Source: JANRLF01 sp033762815
GTDB lineage: Bacteria; Bacteroidota; Bacteroidia; Chitinophagales; CAIOSU01
Direction of reading: 5' to 3'
NCBI GenBank assembly: GCA_033762815.1
Contig: JANRLF010000004.1
Location: 62,001-126,000 of the forward strand
Length of the DNA stretch: 64,000 bases
The position numbers were made by a program, and so were the translations under genes. The notes under the pieces were generated by a model. It ran no database searches. It saw only the letters and a list, made by a program, of their open reading frames with translations, and was not told where the DNA came from. This document shows positions 60,185-64,000 of the stretch, piece after piece (position 1 is the stretch's first letter; every line of letters starts with the position of its first letter).

Positions 60185-61342
60185 ATGAAACAGTTTTCCA
60201 TCTTTTTAGCGGCTCTAACCTTGTTGAGCCTTCCTTCCTGCCAGATAACTAAAACCTATTATTCTAAAGATAATAAAGACTGGAAGCAGGATGCTACACC
60301 CGATACTGGCCAGTTGCTGTATTCGGTATATTTGATCGGCGACGTAGGTGAGCCATCGGCTGACGCGCAAGAGCCCAGCCTAAAATTGTTGCAAGCCCAC
60401 TTGAAACAGGCTGGCAATAAAAGCAGTGTGGTTTTTTTGGGCGATAACATTTACAACGAAGGTTTGCCCGATAGTAGCGAACATGACCGCAAGGAAATGG
60501 AGGCCAAAATAAATGCCCAGTTGGACATTTTGGAGGGCTATGCCGGCAGGCCCTTTTTTGTGGCTGGCAACCACGATTGGGGTTACAACCTATCGGAAGG
60601 CCATGTGGAAAGGGTGCAGCGCGAAGACCAGTATATCGAAAGGTATTTGAACCGTACAGGAGTTTTCTTTCCGAAAAACGGGTGCCCCGGCCCCGAAGTT
60701 CTGGAGCTGACCGATAGCCTTGCCCTACTACTGATGGATAGCCAGTGGTGGTTACAAACCGATGTAAGGCCCGACTGCCCGAATAAAACGGAAGAAACCT
60801 TTATGAAGCAGCTTGCACAAGCGGTGCAACAGCACAAAGACAAGCATATCATTATTGCTGCCCACCATCCCTTAATTAGCAGCGGCCCCCATGGAGGTTA
60901 TACTGGTTGGAAACCGCACATTTTCCCCTTTACCATCATCAAGCACCATCTCTATATCCCCTTCCCTATCTTGGGCAGCTTTTATTCACTAGTAAGGGCG
61001 GTGGGCATTTCCAAACAAGATATCCGAAACAAAACCTACAAAAAGTACATAGCTGGGGTAAAACAGGCCACCGAAGGACATGGACAAGTGGTTTTCGCGG
61101 CAGGCCACGAGCACACGCTGGAGTATTTTAAAATCAACAAAGGGTTACACCAAGTGGTAAGCGGTGCGGGCAGCAAACGTTCTGAAATAAAGAAAACCAA
61201 ACAGCTCGGTTTTGGTGCTCATTCCAAAGGGTTTGCGGTTTTGAACTATTATAAAGATGGTAACGTTTGGCTTGAGTTTTGGAAACCGCTGAACGATGGG
61301 GCGCAGGGCGAACTCTTGTTTAGAACAAATTTGTACAATTGA
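60185..61342 (+). CDS. Calcineurin-like metallophosphoesterase lipoprotein
   Basis: A 385-residue exported lipoprotein: signal FLAALTLLSLPSC with lipidated C19. The metallophosphoesterase domain shows LIGDVGEPSAD (first metal ligand), VFLGDNIYNEGLPD, FFVAGNHDWGYN (GNHD), IIIAAHHPLISSGPHGG and FAAGHEHTLEYF (GHxH). This motif set indicates a two-metal phosphatase or phosphodiesterase such as the purple-acid-like enzymes; the substrate is unknown. A Bacteroidota-type envelope location is inferred. Its stop overlaps the arfB start by 4 nt, although the functions differ. Confidence 0.9.
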   Translation: MKQFSIFLAALTLLSLPSCQITKTYYSKDNKDWKQDATPDTGQLLYSVYLIGDVGEPSADAQEPSLKLLQAHLKQAGNKSSVVFLGDNIYNEGLPDSSEHDRKEMEAKINAQLDILEGYAGRPFFVAGNHDWGYNLSEGHVERVQREDQYIERYLNRTGVFFPKNGCPGPEVLELTDSLALLLMDSQWWLQTDVRPDCPNKTEETFMKQLAQAVQQHKDKHIIIAAHHPLISSGPHGGYTGWKPHIFPFTIIKHHLYIPFPILGSFYSLVRAVGISKQDIRNKTYKKYIAGVKQATEGHGQVVFAAGHEHTLEYFKINKGLHQVVSGAGSKRSEIKKTKQLGFGAHSKGFAVLNYYKDGNVWLEFWKPLNDGAQGELLFRTNLYN

Positions 61343-61752
61343 ATACCTTAAAAGATTTTGCCGACGAAGTAAGTTTTAAAACCAGTCGCAGTGCAGGTGC
61401 TGGTGGGCAGCACGTCAATAAGGTATCGTCAAAGGTGGAGCTCACTTTCAATGTACCAAGATCGAAACTATTGGATGAAGGAGCAAAGGAACTCATAGCC
61501 AACCGCATACCCAACAAACTGGATGCGGAGGGCAATATCAAAATCATTAGCCAATTATCCCGTTCACAATACCGCAATAAAGAAGATGCTTTGCGAAAAT
61601 TGAGCGAACTGATTGAGAAGGCGTTACAACCTATCAAAGTCAGAAAGGCCAGCAAACCCAGCAAGGCAATGGTCAGAAAGCGTTTGGAAAAGAAAAAGGT
61701 ACTATCGGAGAAAAAACAGGCTAGGGTGAAAATCAAGCTCCACCATCTGTAA
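61339..61752 (+). CDS. arfB: Peptidyl-tRNA hydrolase ArfB (alternative ribosome-rescue factor)
   Basis: A 137-residue release-factor-like protein that frees stalled ribosomes. The start codon is TTG at 61339, overlapping the phosphoesterase stop (TTGA); no ATG lies in the conserved N-terminus. SRSAGAGGQHVNKVSSKVEL contains the catalytic GGQ, FNVPRS follows, and the tail is Lys/Arg-rich (RKASKPSKAMVRKRLEKKKV), which in ArfB threads into the mRNA channel. The length is typical. It is followed by a bidirectional terminator. Confidence 0.92.
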   Translation: MNTLKDFADEVSFKTSRSAGAGGQHVNKVSSKVELTFNVPRSKLLDEGAKELIANRIPNKLDAEGNIKIISQLSRSQYRNKEDALRKLSELIEKALQPIKVRKASKPSKAMVRKRLEKKKVLSEKKQARVKIKLHHL

Positions 61753-61757
61753 AAAAT

Positions 61758-61789
61758 AAGCCTCGCAAACCGAATGGTTTGCGAGGCTT
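61758..61789. terminator. Bidirectional terminator between arfB and the convergent gene
   Basis: AAGCCTCGCAAACC (61758-61771), loop GAAT and GGTTTGCGAGGCTT (61776-61789) form a perfect 14-bp stem. It is preceded by an A run and followed by TT then C-rich sequence, so it fits better for the minus-strand gene (T run on that strand) but can serve both. Confidence 0.82.
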
Positions 61790-61811
61790 CCCCCATGAAA
61801 AAACATCTTTG

Positions 61812-62384
61812 TTATCGTTTGGCGTTCATTGTTGCCGTGGCATTGGTAAACTGGTACGAAGCTACCACATCTTTGAACTTTGCATAGTTATTGAAAAAAT
61901 CTTCCTGCGATTGCGAGGTGAGTACAACGAAGGGCACCACAGTTTTCTCATCAACATAGGCGATTGCCTGATATGTGCCATCGCTGCCACCGCTGATAAT
62001 GATAACCTTTGCTGTGCCTTTTCCACCATTAATATCTATTGGTGTACCTAAGGCAACACTTGCGGTGGGCGATGATAGCTTGTACATGTTAATGTCAAAG
62101 TCCATTACCTCCGCAATACTTTCCCCGTTTGCAACATCCAGTTCGGTTACATTGCTGTAAATGATGGTTCCAGCATTGTCCCATGTCTTGCCCGTCGGCA
62201 AAAACACGGCATTCAAATCTTGGGCACTGGCGGCTGCCGCATCGTTGTGCCAGTCAGTAGGTGCCTGTAAATTGTAAGTGTATCCATTTCCTTGTATAGG
62301 AGTGTTGTTTTGCGCATTTGTTCCTAAGGCTATCACCAACATCCCTGTCATCCAACCCATCGTCATCTTTCCCATTGCCTTCAA
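61812..62384 (-). CDS. Secreted protein of unknown function
   Basis: A 190-residue exported protein. The N-terminal segment MGWMTGMLVIALGTNA is a signal peptide. The mature part begins NNTPIQGNGYTYNLQAPTDW and has a PsbP/SnoaL-like feel: strands around SVALGTPIDINGGKGTAKVI and IAYVDEKTVVPFVVLTSQSQ, then a C-terminal helix and strand (FFNNYAKFKDVVASYQF). The final part resembles lipoproteins that measure a fitted domain ending in VVxSYxF, but I do not recognise the family with confidence. The start may be any of three near ATGs. It is convergent with arfB. Confidence 0.75.
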   Translation of the reverse strand: MKAMGKMTMGWMTGMLVIALGTNAQNNTPIQGNGYTYNLQAPTDWHNDAAAASAQDLNAVFLPTGKTWDNAGTIIYSNVTELDVANGESIAEVMDFDINMYKLSSPTASVALGTPIDINGGKGTAKVIIISGGSDGTYQAIAYVDEKTVVPFVVLTSQSQEDFFNNYAKFKDVVASYQFTNATATMNAKR

Positions 62385-62417
62385 TTTTTCGTTCTAGAAT
62401 TATTAATATGTACGTGA

Positions 62418-62473
62418 AAACCCTTAGAGGGTTTCGGTATTAAAACTTGTGGTGAAGAGTTAAAAGCTTTTAA
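62418..62473. other. Small hairpin and palindrome in the menE upstream gap
   Basis: AAACCCT-TAG-AGGGTTT at 62418-62434 and the perfect palindrome TTAAAAGCTTTTAA at 62460-62473 lie in the 162-nt gap between divergent genes. They could be regulatory, but nothing else supports it. Confidence 0.35.
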
Positions 62474-62546
62474 TTGCCCGCTTTTACCTAATTGCAATAA
62501 CTTTAGCCAGCAGAACATGGCACAACTTTAATGCGTATTTAATCAT

Positions 62547-63623
62547 ATGGCGCAATTGATTATAAATAATACGGTCTTTTCTTTTGAAGCAATTGCCCAT
62601 ATGCATCAAGAAGCGGTAACGGCATTGCCCGCTTGGCAACAGAGCATAGTTGCCTTTGTAAAAGACTGGTTCGCGGCCACACCTACTATAGAAGTAAAAA
62701 CATCAGGTTCCACAGGAAAACCGAAGTTGATTCAATTGGAAAAACAATCAGTGATAAATAGTGCCTTGATAACGGCTAGCTACCTACAGCTACACAGAGG
62801 CACCCAAGCCTTGCTGGCACTATCAGCAGATTACATTGCCGGTAAAATGATGCTGGCAAGGGCCATGGTGAATGAATGGGACTTGTTTTGCATTGAACCA
62901 AGCCATATATCGCTACTGGGCCTCCCTCCCATTCAATTTACTGCCTTGGTTCCATTGCAAATTGCCCGGCTTGCTTCTAATCCACTAGAATTGGAACATT
63001 TGAAGCAAATTGACAAGGTCATTATTGGGGGAGCTAGTATCAGTGATGCTTTGCAAAAGTTATTGGCCGATTTTCCGAATGAAGTATATGAAACCTTCGG
63101 CATGACCGAAACCATAAGCCATATTGCCATGCGTAGGTTATCGGGCAAAGTGGCTCCCTATTTTGAAACGGTGGACACCAATATCATTCTTGGCCAAGAT
63201 GACCGCGATTGCCTGGTAGTGATAGCAAATGCACTGAATCCGCAGCCAATTGTAACCAATGACGTGGTAGAGATGGTTGACGAGCGTCGTTTCAAATGGC
63301 TGGGCAGGGTCGATAATGTAATCAATACAGGGGGGGTAAAAATTATTGCCGAAGAATGGGAATCGCGTATTGCAAGTGCTATCAAACACCGCTACATTGC
63401 TGCCGCCAAATCGGATAAAGAACTGGGCCAAAAACTGATATTGATTATTGAAAGCAACACTTATTCAGAGAATGAGTTGCAAGCATTGAAAGATGCTTTA
63501 TCGAAATTGCTTATCCGCTACGAAATGCCTAAGGAATACTATTTTATACAAAAGCTGAACGAAACGGCCAATCAAAAAATAGACAGGAAAGCCACTCTAA
63601 GAAGCCTAGGCCTTAGTGAGTAA
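62547..63623 (+). CDS. menE: o-Succinylbenzoate-CoA ligase MenE (AMP-binding)
   Basis: A 358-residue adenylate-forming enzyme activating o-succinylbenzoate for menaquinone synthesis. The AMP-binding loop is VKTSGSTGKPKLIQLEKQSV; VYETFGMTETISHIAMRRLS is the A5-like segment, and WLGRVDNVINTGGVKIIAEE the hinge region. The ending NETANQKIDRK carries the catalytic Lys. It is shorter than typical acyl-CoA ligases (about 500) but matches Bacteroidota MenE. No other men gene is adjacent. Its stop overlaps the convergent T9SS gene by 11 nt. Confidence 0.9.
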   Translation: MAQLIINNTVFSFEAIAHMHQEAVTALPAWQQSIVAFVKDWFAATPTIEVKTSGSTGKPKLIQLEKQSVINSALITASYLQLHRGTQALLALSADYIAGKMMLARAMVNEWDLFCIEPSHISLLGLPPIQFTALVPLQIARLASNPLELEHLKQIDKVIIGGASISDALQKLLADFPNEVYETFGMTETISHIAMRRLSGKVAPYFETVDTNIILGQDDRDCLVVIANALNPQPIVTNDVVEMVDERRFKWLGRVDNVINTGGVKIIAEEWESRIASAIKHRYIAAAKSDKELGQKLILIIESNTYSENELQALKDALSKLLIRYEMPKEYYFIQKLNETANQKIDRKATLRSLGLSE

Positions 63624-64000
63624 CCATCACTTTCTTGCTGAAAGAAGCCTCCTTAGCAAATACCTTTACCAAATACAACCCACTAGCCGCATCCGCCAAA
63701 GGCATCCTTAACGATTTGCCATACATCCGTCCGGTACCTACTGCTTGCCCAGTCATTGAAAATATAGCAATCTGTTCCACTTCAGTATTTTCTGCTTTCT
63801 CCATGATTAGCATTTCCTGCTGGGCTGCATCATAGGCTATAGCGTAGTCTTTCGCCATAGTATATTCTTTGATGCCCACAGGCCATTGCCAAGTGCACAC
63901 ACCAGAAATTTGGATATTGCTGCGCGAAGTTTGTAAGGTGGAAAGCATCACACTCTTTTGCCCGCTAGTAAACATGTTCAGGCAGGCATCATTAGTATAG
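63613..64000 (-). CDS. T9SS cargo protein, C-terminal part (5' end beyond window)
   Basis: The minus-strand frame is open from the right edge to a stop at 63613, about 128 codons; the ATG at 63975 is internal, as the frame continues upstream (YTNDACLN before it). The last 75 residues form a T9SS sorting domain: MLIMEKAENTEVEQIAIFSM, TGQAVGTGRMYGKSLRMPLA, SGLYLVKVFAKEASFSKKVM. The rest (NIQISGVCTWQWPVGIKEYT) belongs to the passenger, whose nature cannot be judged. The 3' end overlaps menE by 11 nt. Confidence 0.82.
   Translation of the reverse strand, partial: YTNDACLNMFTSGQKSVMLSTLQTSRSNIQISGVCTWQWPVGIKEYTMAKDYAIAYDAAQQEMLIMEKAENTEVEQIAIFSMTGQAVGTGRMYGKSLRMPLADAASGLYLVKVFAKEASFSKKVMVTH

Overview
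The window reads as a chromosomal segment of a Bacteroidota bacterium, most likely an uncultured Sphingobacteriia/Chitinophagia-type lineage. The grounds are several secreted proteins with C-terminal type IX secretion (T9SS) sorting domains, a Bacteroidota-style LptD, YfhO and DUF2723 membrane proteins, a MenE (menaquinone) gene, and candidate -7 boxes of the TAnnTTTG type. There is no plasmid or phage backbone and no complete insertion sequence. The base composition is moderately AT-rich except for one clearly GC-rich block inside the gene at 54240-55919.

Layout. 1-2229 (minus) holds an MCE/Mla lipid-transport operon (permease, ATPase, and an MCE protein cut by the left edge). 2360-4105 holds a quinone reductase and dprA. 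4181-16010 holds two large M1 metallopeptidases that each end in a predicted outer-membrane barrel, plus an acyl-CoA dehydrogenase, a secreted collagen-like/tail-collar protein, an AI-2E-family permease and a TPR protein. 16058-18260 holds an ALDH7-type dehydrogenase followed by a MntA/HepT toxin-antitoxin pair. 18263-23054 is a surface-glycan cluster (flippase, a split DUF5672 glycosyltransferase, YfhO), followed by a UPF0175/PIN toxin-antitoxin pair. 23906-33522 carries a threonine-dehydrogenase-like enzyme, an orphan AT-rich lipoprotein, rlmB and a second glycosylation group (DUF2723, GT39-like with TPRs, methyltransferase, GT2). 33519-48181 is mostly housekeeping: rarA, pyrD, a DMT exporter, ribD, ffh, rmuC, lptD, an amidase and a fadJ-like enzyme.

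48182-56643 is the accessory-looking part. It has orphan lipoproteins, a stand-alone AtuA-C-like protein, T9SS cargo, a second collagen-like protein with a recent 99-bp internal duplication, small dispersed palindromes and an 11-bp tandem array. After a tRNA-Val(TAC) gene comes a tight minus-strand operon (YHS protein, DoxX, tandem-duplicated Omp28-like protein) downstream of a Crp/Fnr regulator. The right end carries a phosphoesterase, arfB, a secreted orphan, menE and a truncated T9SS cargo gene.

The most unusual items are the M1-peptidase/barrel fusions, one of which carries an Omp85-like LRGY motif, and the Crp-YHS-DoxX-double-Omp28 locus, which looks like a redox or metal-linked envelope system. 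Others are the LysM-like insert in a DUF2723 protein, the apparent frameshift in the DUF5672 gene, and the repeat-rich gap at 55920-56643. All functional statements come from reading motifs by eye; no database search was run.
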